Of a stretch of DNA of 64,000 bases, positions 1 to 13,112 are shown one piece after another. Each line of letters starts with the position of its first letter. Position 1 is the stretch's first letter. Origin of the DNA: Desmodesmus armatus (lineage: Eukaryota > Chlorophyta > Chlorophyceae > Sphaeropleales > Scenedesmaceae); the NCBI GenBank assembly GCA_007449985.2, contig VIIQ02000761.1:248001-312000 (forward strand), given 5' to 3'. The notes beneath the pieces are model-generated. The model ran no database searches. It saw only the letters and a list, made by a program, of their open reading frames with translations, and was not told the origin of the DNA. The position numbers and the translations under genes are program-made.

Positions 1-3000
1 ACTGGCGCCACCTGCCTGGTGCTATTCCAACTAAAGCACCCACATAAAGCCACTACCAAGTGTGTCTCGCAAATGCTAAGCTGGTACCGGGGACCCAATA
101 CTCAGGTAGGAACGCATGCGGCCACTCCAAATACCCTAGCTCCTTTGGCGCCGAGGTGTGTGGGGTTGGACCTCCTATGGGTGATGGCTTCAGAGTGAGC
201 AGACTGCACCTGGAACCATTCCTATCAAAGTATTTCCAGGCCCTATGCGTCGTCGCAATGCTGTGGTAGAAAGTGGTGCTGATCAAGCTCCGGTCCAAAG
301 CCCAAAGAACCCTACTTGAACCATCAGCGAAGCCCCGATTCTTCTTGATAAAACTCCCAGTCATGATAGTACTAGTGCACAGACGCACCTCATGCACCAT
401 GCAATGGCTGCTGCCAGGACGGCCGCTGCATCAGCTGCTGTGTCTGTAGGATGAGTCAGCAGCACCGCTGACTCAGCAGCCTCCCGCAACACCTGCACAT
501 CCGCCACAACAAGCACAAGCACACGCATGTGTTTGAGTCAAAAGAAGTAGGGTTTGGGAACAGTGTGTGTTACCATGCACGTCACAGGACTGGATGCATG
601 CGACAGTGCGGATGTTGTGAGCGCTGGTGCATGCAAGAGTGTTGGCACACATTGTTGATACAAGCGTGGGCGACGGTGGGCTTCCGATTGGTGTGATCAG
701 GTTTTGGCAACAAACCCTGGAGCTTGCACGTTCCACTCACATGCAAGGGTGCTGCCCTGTATGCCACTGCAACAGGAATCACCCTTGCCAGCGCACTGAA
801 ATCACTCATCCCATGAAGCTGCCTGCATGATCACAACACAGCACAGCACAGCAGAGCATGGCACAGCAGCATGAGCTTTGGACACCATGTGGCAGTCTGC
901 AAGAACCTAGAAAACTTCAGCGGCTGAGGTGAAGTGAGGTGACGCCTTGTGCAGAGTTTTGATGCCGTGACCACTTTGCATGTCATGTTGACATTACCAC
1001 CTGGTAAAGGCCAGCACCCTTCTGCTATCATGTACCAACAGCACCCAGGATGTCACATACCTTCACCCCACAGTGGGGTCAGGGGGGCCTAAACCTCTTT
1101 AAAAACCTAACCCTGAACCCCAACCCTAAACCCTAAACACCATCACGTACCTAGAGGGTCTGTGTGTTGCAGTGTTGGATGCCCTGCTTGCTGTGGATGC
1201 CAAATAGCCTTCAGCATGCTTGGCCAGCAGGAAGGGATTACTGCCTGCAGGAAAGACATACGCACGCGCCTCATAAACACGGTCAGCACAGCGCCTGGAA
1301 GCCTAGAAACCGTCATCACCCACAGCGGCGTTCTTTGCAAGTCTGTGCATGTGCCTCCGCATGCCTGTATGGCGTCATCAGCCTTAAACCCTCCGTCTGC
1401 TGCCTGACATGACATGCACGCTGTGTCAAGGGCCATGAGGTAGGGATAAGTGAGACAACATGCTTCCTGATCCTTACATGCTTCTTGCATTGCCTGATGC
1501 TTCCTACTGCTTCATGCCAATCCATGACAGCTTACCAGCAGCCAAACCCTCAAGCATCAGCCTGCTGTAAGGTGAATACCACTGCTCTGGTGCAGAAGCA
1601 TCATAACAAGCTGCCATGGCGTCACACATATCAAGTGGGTCTGCAGCTTTGCAGCGCACAACAGACTGCGCAACAGCTGCCATGACCGAAAAGTCGCCAG
1701 TGACGTGGCCGTGCGGCAGGGGGTTTGTGCTGATGTCAAAGGTCCAGCTCATGTCGTGTAGACCGTCTGGGAACATCCTGCTGAGGCGGTAATGCTGTTT
1801 GCCGGGGAATTATTATGTATGGCATGCCGGATAGGAAGCAGTGACAATCGAAAGCCCAATGGGGCACGGCACCACAGCCAGGCGGACAGAGGCACACAAA
1901 TGGTTGCCAGCATGTCAGTCAGCGAGTCAGGATAAGGTGTGTACACATGGACACTGGTGCACGAAAACAGCCAATATATCAGTGTGTGCATGCATGCAAG
2001 AGGCCGCCAACCGAGCTTGGCATGGCACAGGGTGGGTGCGCGTATCACCAGGTCTGTCAGCCTAAGTGTCGGCCGCTTGCGATGGCACACTCAGTGACTG
2101 CCGGAATCAGGAATGGAGACACCGGCTGCACATGCTGAGTGAGCTAGGCCGCCGTTGTGAGTGGCCTGGTCACTGCTGCACGCCTTTCTTCTTTTCCAGC
2201 AATTATAGAGACTCTGCTCTACCTGCTGGCAACGGGCCTAGACAGGCTGTCATATCCTGAATGGAATTGGTGTGCATTTCGTCACCCACCTTCTCAGGTT
2301 CCACTTGGGCCCCTAAGGCATTCCCACACATTGCCGCTAGCAGCGACCCAGCTGCTTTTGACTGCACCCCCGTGAGCTCCAAACAGGGGTCAGCAGCTGC
2401 ACGTGTGCTGACTGCTGCTTGCACAGCTACACACGGTCGGTGCAGCTGCACACTGCCTGTGGGTAACCTGTGCTGAAACCGGGGGCTTGAAGGAACTGCT
2501 GATACTATGGACTGCTGCATCACTCGCTGCCTGCTGGCAAGGTTGTGCTGCTGCTGCTGCTGCCAGGCCAGCCCTGTTCCCCGCATGTTGACGCACGCTC
2601 TTCAATTAGAATGTGATTGGCGTCTTTTACCCTACTTCTAAAAGAGGAGAGGGGGGCTTCTTTTATTGAAGCAAAATGATATCTTCGAAGCGTCCGGTGG
2701 TCAACTGTGCACCACGATCTGTATGCTTGGCGACAGGCTGTCTTGCTTCCTGGCAGAACAGTGCAAAACAGATGGCCACAGCATACTCGCTGACTCCTTG
2801 CACCAGTGTCATCGCCTTTCGCTGATGCTGGGTTTAGACCAACATTGGAGTCAAACATGGCCATCAGCTTTGACCGTGGTTACATGTGCAATTGATGCTG
2901 ACATATCAGCAGGAATCGCTCTGCCAGGGTCCAAACTCGGGCCCCCATCCGAATCGCAAGCAACAGCAGCAAACCCATGCACGCTCGCTCACTAGCTCCT

Positions 3001-6000
3001 CTGATTATATGCAACCCAACAGCTGTGCACAGGCAACTAGCGTGCACGTCATCAGACAGGTATGGCCATGTGCCACCTGACAGCTCGACAACATGCACAG
3101 TGTGACGGCAACCCCAACCATCAACAGAGATGGAGCATGTATTCCAAACTCCAAAGCCCAACACAACACAGTGCTTGAAATAGTGGACACCAACTGCAGG
3201 CAGGCAGGCCTTCGGGTGAATATAAGAGCACAAGTCTCAGTCATACCTCTATACAACCAGACAGGTGCATGAGAAATGACGAGGAACACATGCGCACCAG
3301 CAACGGATGTGCGTAAGCCACCAACTGTGCAAGTCCGCCCATCAACGACCAAAAAGGGCTATGGAGGTGGACCCAACATACCCAGTGGCTCATCACCAGC
3401 ACCCTACAGCCTACCAGCACGTGCACGGCTCAGCAAGCCACATCACCTTCCTCTGAGAAATGTACCGGCAACAAACAAATAGATAACCTCCAACACAGCA
3501 ACATGCAGGGAAAATAGCAGTTACTGTCTGGCGTCCTGCGTCCCACCACAACAGCTGACCTCAGTGCATTCTGGACCAAACAAGCAACATGCAATCTCAA
3601 CACCAGCATGTCACACATCCCCAAGGAGCACAGCCTGCTTTGCTGTGTATATCACCTCCATTGCATGACATGGTAACACCCCATTCCACTAGTGTGGGTG
3701 AGCCTTTTGTGGTGAATGTCGTGCATTACCTCGACCACCTGCTGCACATTTGTCCTGGTCCCACGGCAAGAATGCATGGCAAGCAAAGCGTCACATGCCC
3801 TGCCAACCACCCCACCCCTGACAGACAGCCCCTCACAACACACACCCAAGCATAATCTGGCACAACCATCTGGCACAACCAGGCAATGGGAGCTGACATC
3901 CAGGCAGCGATGTGTGGACTGCCACTTGCAGCTGCCTATAGATGTTTGGCCACCTAGCTGGGGCAGCAGACAAGCCACCACCAACTGCTGCAGCCACCCA
4001 CCAACTGCTGCAGCAAGGCAAACACAAAAGGGTGGAGACCTCCCACCAGCTGCTGCTGCGCTGCAACGACCCCTGGACAGTGCACGCACGACACCTTGCA
4101 AGGGGAAAAGTTTGGACACAGCTCGAGCCCACAGGACACCCTCTGAGAGCATTTCATTGGTTGCACCCACTCCATTGAGACGGCCTGTAACCAAAATACA
4201 GGGCACATAAACACACATGCCCACACTTCCCGCCTTGTGTAAGCACACAGCATGCACACACCCAGCTCGCAATGTGTCACCGGTGCTGTAGGTGTCACTT
4301 GCAGGCAGCTTCAAACCCACCCAGCTCAAAAAATCTGGCCTCAAGCACCGTCCTTGTGTAGGCTCACTACAAACCTTACAAACCGCCTCACACCAACCCT
4401 CAGCAACCCACCCGGCCTTGGACAATGCCAACAACCAAAGGGCTGCTGTCGGCAAACCTTCCCACCCCAACACCCAGGGTTCACAACTGCTGCTGACATG
4501 TGCGCTGAGGTACTGCACATATGACACTTACACAGGTGTGACCAGCAACAGCTCCCCTCTGAAAATGACACAAACACAACAACAAGCGCCATCAGGCGCA
4601 CCTCCACAGTAGGCTACAAGCCCACCCTTCAACACACAGAACACTCTTGGCCCATGCAAGCAAAGGGCTTGCAGCACTGTACAGCAGCGGGTGTTGGCAG
4701 CAACAGCAGCAGCAGCTGGAAGGAGGTCCCCCACCCCTACTGCAAGCCTGAGACGCTGAGCAACCCTCCTGTCTGCCCCCAACCCTAGCTTGGTACAGAG
4801 CTTCTTGCCTGCCTGCCAGCCTGCACTGCCCCCCAATACTCAAGGCATGTGGCAAGGTTGGTATGCACCGTACACACAATTCTTAAAAGCCGTTGACCGA
4901 GAACTACAAACAAACCCAAAGTCCCTGTGCATTGCCGACATCAGCGCAGACACCAAGGGAGCACCGGATGATACAGCGACACATGGCAAGGACAGACAGC
5001 ATGTCGGCGGCCGTCAATGAAAGCGGTGCAATGCCACTGGTGAGGACTTGTGAGGGATTGCACACCAGGACAAAAAACAGCCTCCTCTGAAAACCTCCGA
5101 GGCAGGGCCGTGTGGCACAGGACACCCCGTGAGGGGCAAGTGATGACGAGCGCTGTTGGCAATTCGCCACCCCTGTGCTGTGCAGCCTGCGCTAGCCGCT
5201 GCCCACCAACAAAACCATCCCACCACTCACCCTCCCATAGCCCCGCCCACTTGCCAAACATCCGCCCCATGTGGGAAGCAGCTGCGCTCGCGCATTTTGC
5301 CAATGGCACAGCCCAAAACAGCTGCTGTAGCTGATCCCAAAACCTCAACTGCACCAAATACAACACGTACCATGGATGCGACGCCCAACACATCTGCACA
5401 GCTGGATTCAATTATGCAACGCAACAGATAGTCTGCTGTTGCTTCGTGATCAGCACAGCACCTCCTGCCTGCCTGCAGGGTCCCCCACATGTGCCCCATA
5501 ATAGACAACAGATGCCATCACCCTTGCGCCCTGTGCTTGCAGTGAAGCGAGGCTGAGGCTGCAGCTCAGCTGCTGGGCTCAGGTTCAACAAGGAATGGCA
5601 TTGCTGCTGGGGTGAGACAAGGCGGGACTAGAAGGGTTCAGTGGATCCTGTGCCTCTGCAAAATGCAGGTCCTGCCAGCTCTCTGTGCGGATGCAGCTGT
5701 AGCAAAGCATGTACACACGCGCAACCAAGCATCAACCATGACTAAGCAGCACTTGGGAACCACAGCCGCAAGCCAGTACAACCAACAGCAGGAACAAGGG
5801 CATATGCTGCACATCTGTGCAAGCCGAGCCGTATGCTTTCGTTAGGTGCCCGCAACTCAAGACCAACCCCCACCCTACCCCACGCACCCCTGACCCTTCG
5901 CGCACCCCGACACGACGCACTGCCCTGCTCTGCGACGTCTGTTGAAAGACGAAGATCGAACGGCCATCTCTCAGAAACACAACAAGCAAAATATCACATG

Positions 6001-6192
6001 TGCACATTTCACAAACGTGGCCTGAGTCAGCAACACCACTACCACAGCATGCATGTCAAGTCACAGCCATGCAGCTACACACAGTGACTTGACTTGTCCC
6101 ACACAGACCTGCAACAGAGCTGTCTCATTCAGCACTGACACAGCAGCTTGGCCCCTGTGCATGTGTGAGTCACACCAGCCACATGCTGCTGC
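1..6192. other. Gene-poor region, plus strand rich in C and A
   Basis: I find no gene here that I can support. The plus strand is rich in CA/CAA/ACAC words, especially from about 3000 to 6100, so the strand carrying the GYF gene that ends at 6193 is GT-rich. GT-rich sense sequence is usual for green-algal 3' untranslated regions, so part of this may be a long 3' UTR of that gene. TTACA (TGTAA on the minus strand) occurs near 4374, 2880 and 1474. Open frames such as 3652-4527 minus have Cys/Trp/Val-biased composition and no recognisable domain. A short degenerate telomere-like run lies at 1106-1138. Confidence 0.5.
1106..1138. repeat. Interstitial telomere-like repeat (CCCTAAA)
   Basis: About 33 bp of degenerate CCTAACCC / CCCTAAACCCTAAA units are visible. 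The heptamer is the complement of TTTAGGG, the Arabidopsis-type telomere repeat also used by many green algae. It lies inside gene-poor sequence, so it is an interstitial copy and not a chromosome end. Confidence 0.7.
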
Positions 6193-9100
6193 TCACGCGT
6201 CTGCTGGTGCTTCACTGCCTGCGGCAGTCTGCGGCTCCTGTGCTGGCTGTACAGCAGCTGAGGCAGGTGCTGGTGGTAGCTGCCCCTGGGCCTGTGCTGG
6301 GCCAGGTGCTGGGCCAGGTGCTGCCTGTGCTGCACTCACAGCAGCTAGTGCTGCCGCCTGCTGCTGCTGCTGCATCTGCAGTTGCATCTGCTGCTGCTGC
6401 AGCATCGCGGCTGACTGCGGCGCCATGCTGGCAAGCATCGCGGCCTGCATGTAGAGCTGCTGCTGCTGCGCCTGCGGCATCCCGCCGAAACTGGGGCTGC
6501 CGGCACCCTGGAGGTTCAGCCCGCCAGCAAGAGCAGATGCCGCCGCTGCGGCAGCAGCTGCGCTGTCCTGAGGGTGCCTACCGATGCTGCTGGTGCTCCT
6601 TGGACCGGACACACCGCCAGAGCCCGGCTGAGAATGGGGCCCCCCTGGAGCCCCTGGGTGAGAGCCGGGGCCTGCCATGAAGCTGGCAGGGTGGTGGTGG
6701 CTACCACCTGCGCTCCGAGGCCCGCCCTGCATGTGGTGTGCCTGCTGCTGCATGTGGTGCTGCATGTGCTGGCCACCCGACAGCATCATCATACCGCCGG
6801 AGCCACCTTGCGGGTGGTGGCCCTCCACACTCGCGCGCCTGCTGCTTGCAGCAGCAGCCGCCGCGAGCGCGGCCTCCATGCTGTGTGCGCTGGCAGCTGC
6901 AGCCGGCGTCTGCTGGCCGTTGCTGCTACTGGCGGAGGGCCGCCGCTGCAGCAGCTCCTGCGCTGCTGCCAGAGAGCCCCAGGTGTCAACACGAGGCGGC
7001 ACTGCACCAGCCCTCTGGGCGACATCAGCGCCAGCAGGAGCCCCGGCCTGCTGCTGCTGCTGCTGCGCGCCGCCGCTGCTGCCGGCTGCTGCCAGCTGCT
7101 GCGGAGTCGGTGCGCTGCTGCTGCTACCGCCTGTGCTTGCGGGGCCGTTGTCAACACCACCCTGGCGCGCACCTTGCTCACCCTGCATACCTGCTGCCGC
7201 CTGCTGCTGGGCATGCTGCTGGGCTTGCTGCTGCTGTTGCTGCTGGGCCTGCTGCTGTGCTGCGAGCACAGCCATCATGTGCTGCTGGGCCATCATGCCT
7301 TGGGGTGTCTGCAGGTAGGGCCCGCCCGGTCCTGCCATGTGGGGTACCCCTGACATGGGGCCCATCTGCTGCATCTGTAGAGCACCGGCTGGCATGGCCA
7401 ACACGGCAGGTCCCGCCCCACCACTGCTCACAGGGACCTGCAACAGCCAGCAAGACACAGCAAGATACTTGGGATGCATGCCTAATCTGCTGCTAGTTGT
7501 CTGAAGGATGATGATGCACGGGTGTTGTCGCCAAAGTCGCATCGAGCACCTTGTGTGCTGGCTGTGTGGCTGCATGCGCCAATTGTTTAAACAACATGCT
7601 TGCATACCATAACACCAGGACAACACAGGGATGAATGGCGCTTCCATTACATCCCCAGCTGTCAGGACCAGCCCTGCAGACACTCAGCTAGCAACAAAAC
7701 AAGGTCCAGACCCTCTGACGCAAGGCATGCCCACATGTCAGGCGTCACAGACTCCATCAGTCACATCAACCACCATAGCACTACCCGCTTACACCCACCT
7801 GGAACAAAACAGGGCCCACACTACCTGGCGCCTGTGCAAGGATCATGCCCGCTGGCACCATCTGCTGCTGCATCATGCCACCGGCTCCTGCAGCAGGGGT
7901 GCCAGGAACAGAAGCAGCTGCCTGCTGGCCATGCATGTCATTGCCTGGCGTGCTGACGGTGTGCATCAGGGCATGCAGCGGCTTGAAGGTCTCTGGGGAG
8001 GGGGCATCTGCTGTTGGCCAGGGGCCGCCCGGTGGGTGGCACACAGCATGGTGCTGGGGTCCAGCCTGTTCTCCCGATACATACCCAACATGTCCTGCAC
8101 AGTACAAAAGCAAAAGCACACAAAGGATGCATGTGAAAGCCAGAACAGCAAAACCTTATGGCAGCTGACAGGTCTGTCGTCTGAAGATAGCCTGCTAACG
8201 CTGAGTAATGGTTGCTGCTGTTGGGCTGTGCTCCAGTTGCGAGCAGCTGGACACAAGCCTGAACTCGCTTGGTGATATCAAGCAACACCCTGCCTTGCCT
8301 TGTCATCCACTGCAACAAAGTTCTGCCTAGCCATGCAACCAAGTCAGTCAGCAGAGCACCTCCTGGTGTAGGGGTGTTGGGCAATCTCATTGGTGAGGCT
8401 TTGCCTCGGGCCCCCGGCAGTTGGGTTCGCCTGATTGTGCTGTGTGTGGCGAGCCAGTGGGATTACGCCCCCCCTGGTAACCCCCCCCCAAAAAAAGTCA
8501 GCAGAGCAGCTGCCAACCAGGGCCCTCACTAGCAGCACCAGCCACACCCACCTGAGGATCATACGGGCCCTGAATGCTGCCGCCCTGCTGCCCCTCCCCT
8601 CCTGCTGCCTGTGCATCTGTGCGGATATACCACACGATGGTGTGCGGGTTGCCTCCCGCAGTGAACAGCGCATTCGCAACTGCCAGGGGGTCGACGACAG
8701 GCGGCTGGGGCACCCCCGCAGGGTTGGCCTGCAGCATAGCCAAGCCACCGCCTGGCACAGGGACCAACTGCGCCCCGGCTGGCACCAGCTGCCCGTTCGG
8801 CAGTTGGATGTACCCTCCCGCTGCAGGACGCACCCCGGACAACATCTGGGGCCCCTGCTGCGCCTGCTGTCGCTGCTTGGCAGCAGCCAGCACCTGCATC
8901 ATGCCGGTCTGGCCCATCCTTGCGCTGTCGGGCTCGTTGCCGCCCTCCCCGCCCTGCTGCTGGTCAGAAATAGTGCTGCCTGGCTGTTGCTGCTGCTGCT
9001 GCAGGGCCATGAGCCCGGGCTGCGACAGCACGTTCTGCAGAGGCACGGTGACGCCAGACTGCGCCTGCTGCACCAACAGCGTGCTGGGGCCGTTGTCGCG

Positions 9101-12100
9101 CACGCCGGGGGTCGCAGCTGGCCAGGGGACCAGCACAAAACCCTGCGCTGCAGCCTCCAGCAGGCAGCTCAGCGGCGCAAAGGCGCGCATGGGCGGCACG
9201 TCCCTTGTGGCCTGTTGGGGGACTGGGCCGGAGCCTGCGACTGAAGCTATGGGTGTGCCCTCTGTGAGCCGCAGTGGCCCTGAGGCTGTAGGTACGCCTG
9301 GTACATCTGCAGGCCTGTGAAGGGACCCGAGAAGGCCAGCTCGTTGCGCTGCACCCACCACTGCTTCTGAGGCTTGTCAAGCTTGGGCTGCTGGTGGGGC
9401 TGCTGCTGCTGGTCGTGCAGGAAGAGCAGCGCAGCTGCATGCATCAACTGGTGGCTGGGAGACACCCCAGGCTGGCCGGGGATCCCTCCAGGACCGCCCA
9501 ATGCAAAGGCGGGAACACCGCCCCCAGGGGGCCTGATCTTTCCTGCAGCAGCGGCGGCAGCCGCCTGCTGCTGCAGCTGCCAGGCCTGCTGCCCGTCCAC
9601 TGCCTGGAGCATCTGCTGCTGCGGCATCATGCCCACCGACGCATTGGGCGGCGGCGGCTGCTGCTGCTGTTGCTGCTGTGCGCTGCTGCCGGTGCTGCTG
9701 GAGCGTGGCAGCCCACCGTCGGGCCCCTGCTGCTGCTGCCCTCCTGCAGCAGCACCATGTGCCATGGGGAGCCCTGGCATGCCGCCAGCATACCCCACAA
9801 GGGTCTGTCCTGCGGGGTACACCCCTGCAAGGACCTGCCCGGGCATCTGCTGCTGCTGTTTGAGCCACACGGCCTGCATGGCGCCTGGCTGTGCCTGCAT
9901 GAACGCCATGGTTGCGGCCTGCATCTGCTGTTGGGGCGTCAGGAACTGCTGCTGAGCGCCCGGCATGCCCTGCGCCAACCTGCTTGCTGCAGCCTGCTGT
10001 GCAGCGGCAAGCTGCTGTTGCTGGGCGAGACCTGCAGCCTGCAGCCCCGCCGGCCCCATGCTGTTTGCTGCTGTGAGGATGCTGCGGGAGGCGCTGTTCG
10101 GCTGGGGCATGTTTGCCCCGCGGCTTCCAGGCGGGGTAAGGCCCTTACCCAACTGGGAACCTGCAGGATTTGGAACGCCAGGTTGGCCAGGGAGGGCCTG
10201 TCCTGCAGCTGCCAGCAACGCCTCCTGCTGCCGCTGCTGCTGCTGCCGGAGGGCCATCGGGTGCTTGAACGACGAGCTCTTAGCCGTGGTGGGAGCAGCA
10301 GGGCCCTCGCTCACGTCCGGCAGCCGCCCGGCGTGCTGCTGCGTGAGCGTGGCCCTGGCAGCTGACTGTTGCTGCGGCTGCCTGGCATTTGAGGGCTCTG
10401 CTTGCTGTTGCTTGGCCCGGCGGGGGAGTTGCGTGCTGCAGCTTTCGCTGCCTTGCTGGCACCCTTGCCAGTCGGCAAGGGGGGTGTGGCACCTGCTGGC
10501 TTTGCCGCGCCTGCTGGCCCTCCGACACCTTCGTTCCAGCCCTTGTTGGGCAATCCGCGCTGCAGGTCGTGCTTGTTCACTGCTTGGTACTGCATGCCAG
10601 CTGTGATCAGGGCGAGCAGGACGCCGAGGGGCTTGAAGAATTTCGCCCCTGGCAATCGCTGCGCGTTGTAGTCTGAGGACAGGATGCCTGCGACCGCCAG
10701 GGCTGGAGGGTTCTGGGCTGTTTGCTGCGCTTGCTGCTTGTTGATGCCTTTTGGGGGCTTGCCGCCCAGCAACCAATCCACCATCTGGTCTGTACTGAAG
10801 GGGCCCACCCTGTCACCTGCAGGACGATCAGCAGACAAATTTGCATGGGGCACCACGGATCTGTCAGCAAGCCATACTTGTGAGCATACAGAGCGTACCA
10901 GCTGGACTGTGAGCGCGGTATCAGCTGCACTATGAGCTGCATATGCAACCAAAGGAAGCCAACCTGTCTGTTGGAGCCTTCCCATCTGACCAGGAGACAG
11001 CCGGGCATGGAATGCCACCTTCCAGGTCAGCAACCCGGCTTGTGAACACAAACAATGTGTGCTGAGGTGCGAGCTACATGCAACCCCAGGATGGGTGGAG
11101 AAGCAGACGACCTCACTACCAATGGGTTGATAGAGATGGCGCCAAAGCTGCTTGGCAGCGCTAACTGGTGCACAGCCAAACAGAGCGCTAGCAGATCGCA
11201 GGTGAACCCCCACTGCTGATGCACGCAACTGACAGATACACCCCCGTGGAGCAAGCCCTATGGACAGACGCTTGCCACACAACGCCACCCCACCCGCCCA
11301 CCCAGCCACATCCCCCGTCCCACTGCCAGCTGCCCTGCTGCTGGCAAGGCCCCCCACATGCAAGCTACACCTCTAGCTGAGAAGCTCAGAGAGCTCAAAT
11401 CACACTTGTAGCTGTGAAGCCCACATAGCTCGAGTTGCACCTGTAGCTGTGAAGTTCAAAAAGTCTCCTACCTGATGCGACAATCACACGCCACTTGACG
11501 TCAGCCTCCTTGCCAGAAAAGCCCTCCCGCTTCAGGAGCTTGAGCAAGGCTGGCTCCCAAGCTGCATCGTTGGGTGTCAGCTCCCCTGCCTCCTCCCCAC
11601 CCACAGCCCCGTCCTGGCCTCCTGCGGGGGGCTGCAGTGGCGGTATGAAGGCACCCAGGCCGGGTGACATCCGCTGCTGGGGCGCTGCGAGCTGCTGCTG
11701 CTGCAGGAATGTGTTGGGGGGCCCGGGCGGCTGCGTGGCGCCTTGCTGTGGCATGGCCTGCTGCGGTCGGGCCTGGCCGGCTGCCTGGGCCCGCTGCTGC
11801 ATCTGCTGCAGGTGGTTCATGAGGCCTGCGCCCTGCAGGGCTTGCTGCTGTGCTTGGAAGCCATTCATGCCCCCTGCGGCTGCTGCAGCGGCAGCAGCAG
11901 CGGCAGCAAGGGAGGCACGCTGGTCAACTGCACGGGTAACGTCTGGACCGCCATTGCTAAGTAAGCCTGCACCTGCTGAAGCTTGTGCGTTGTTAGCACC
12001 ACCTGGACCTCCAGGCAGCCTGCTGCCCTTGGGTGGAGCAGCACTCTGTGGGGTAGCTGGGCCCTCGTCGCTGTTTGAGCCCTTACCTAACCGCACGGGC

Positions 12101-12381
12101 ATGTACTGTATGCCAGCTGCAGCGTTTTCCAGCAGCTTCTCCAAGGGCTGGAAGTGACTGAGAGCTGCACTGCTGGGCACCAAAGGGGCGCTGTCGGCTG
12201 AATGGACCCCCAGGCATTTCAGGTCCCGTGGCAGGGCGTTCTCTCCACACCAGCGGCTCATGGTGTTGGCATCAAACGGCCCCTGCAGCTGCCCCTCAAG
12301 GTCTTGATAATACCACTTTGGTGCATCAGCTGCAGGCAGCCCGGCTGTGAAGAGCCGCACGTGGGGAGCAGCTGCTTCCAT
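6193..12381 (-). CDS. Gln-rich protein with four GYF-like domains
   Basis: Exons on the minus strand: 12381-11472, 10816-8552, 8094-7799 and 7437-6193; introns are GT-AG. Module A (about 12315-12120) is a clear GYF domain with WYYQDLEG, QGPF and MSRW. Module B is split by intron 1 (KWRVIVASG then VGPFSTDQMVDW). Module C is near 9360-9140 (WWVQRN, SGPF, LQMYQAY). Module D is split by intron 2 (VWYIRTD, IQGPYDPQ then DMLGMY). Each is followed by an F-x-P-L-x-x-L helix-like element (FQPLEKLL, FKPLGVLL, FAPLSCLL, FKPLHALM). Between modules and at the C terminus the protein is poly-Gln/poly-Ala. GYF domains bind Pro-rich peptides in splicing and translational-repression factors; this role is inferred. 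The frame breaks three times (near 10422, 9265 and 8000), each needing one added base at a short G or C run; with these it encodes about 1572 aa. Codons stay open upstream of the chosen ATG to an acceptor near 12427, so a 5' exon may be missing. A donor-like GTGAGC overlaps the stop. Confidence 0.72.
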
Positions 12382-13112
12382 TGCTCCCCCTGGACTTGCC
12401 CTGCCTGCTGTTGCTGGCTGTCCCAGATCCTGCAGATCAGCGACAACCAGGACCGCTCAGAGGCACATGAGTGTTCACAAGGTATGTCCACATTGAAACA
12501 AGCGATCCCTGGTAGTACTGAGCAGACGTGCCCGGGGTGCTGGGTCGGTGATGGACTGGAGGCCGATGTCCAGCCTGGGGCCCGCTCGACGGACTGATCA
12601 AGCACGCAAAACTCATGAAGCAACCATAACCAAGCTGCAAGGCTTGAGCGCGCGCCAAGCGATGCTGGGCTGCGACAACACGGCTTCACTCATCACGATG
12701 GCTTCAGCTCACCTAGCGGTTGTGACTCTTCAGGACCGACATATCCAGGTCAAGCGTATATGGTGCACTAGGAATATGGATTACTCCGCGTAGACATACA
12801 CGGGGACAGAAGAACTGCTCGCTGGTGGTGTGGTTGCAACCTAAGAGTGCCACGCAACCCAGCACGGGGTGTGCAAAGCAGTTGCTGCATCCAATGAGGT
12901 ACACTGGAGCATCCTGGGGGCTGTGGGACAGCCACACAGGGTCTGGCAAGCTCGGGTTTGCGCCTGCGCAGGCATGCAGCCTTGTTGCTGCTTGTAGGGT
13001 GTGTGAAAGAGGAAGTAAGGCAAGTGAAAGAAAAGCTTGTTGCAGAGGCAACCCTATGTTGTCGTTGATGCACAACTTGAACTTGATCTGAGTGAACTGT
13101 ACATTTGGACAG
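12382..13112. promoter_or_regulatory. Divergent intergenic region between GYF and uL3 genes
   Basis: The GYF gene (minus) and the uL3 gene (plus) are transcribed away from each other, so this roughly 700-bp interval must hold both promoters, and perhaps the missing first exon of the GYF gene. The GYF reading frame continues upstream to a CTGCAG acceptor-like site near 12427. I do not see a convincing TATA box or a conserved short exon. Confidence 0.4.

Noticed and set aside
3652..4527. A 291-codon open frame on the minus strand
   Set aside because: Composition follows the GT-rich strand (Cys, Val, Trp, Gly), no domain or splice context is seen, and neighbouring frames show the same bias.
6574..10606. 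Several long plus-strand frames opposite the GYF gene
   Set aside because: They are antisense shadows of CAG/CTG-rich coding sequence, giving Cys/Leu/Ala homopolymers; the minus strand carries the GYF motifs.
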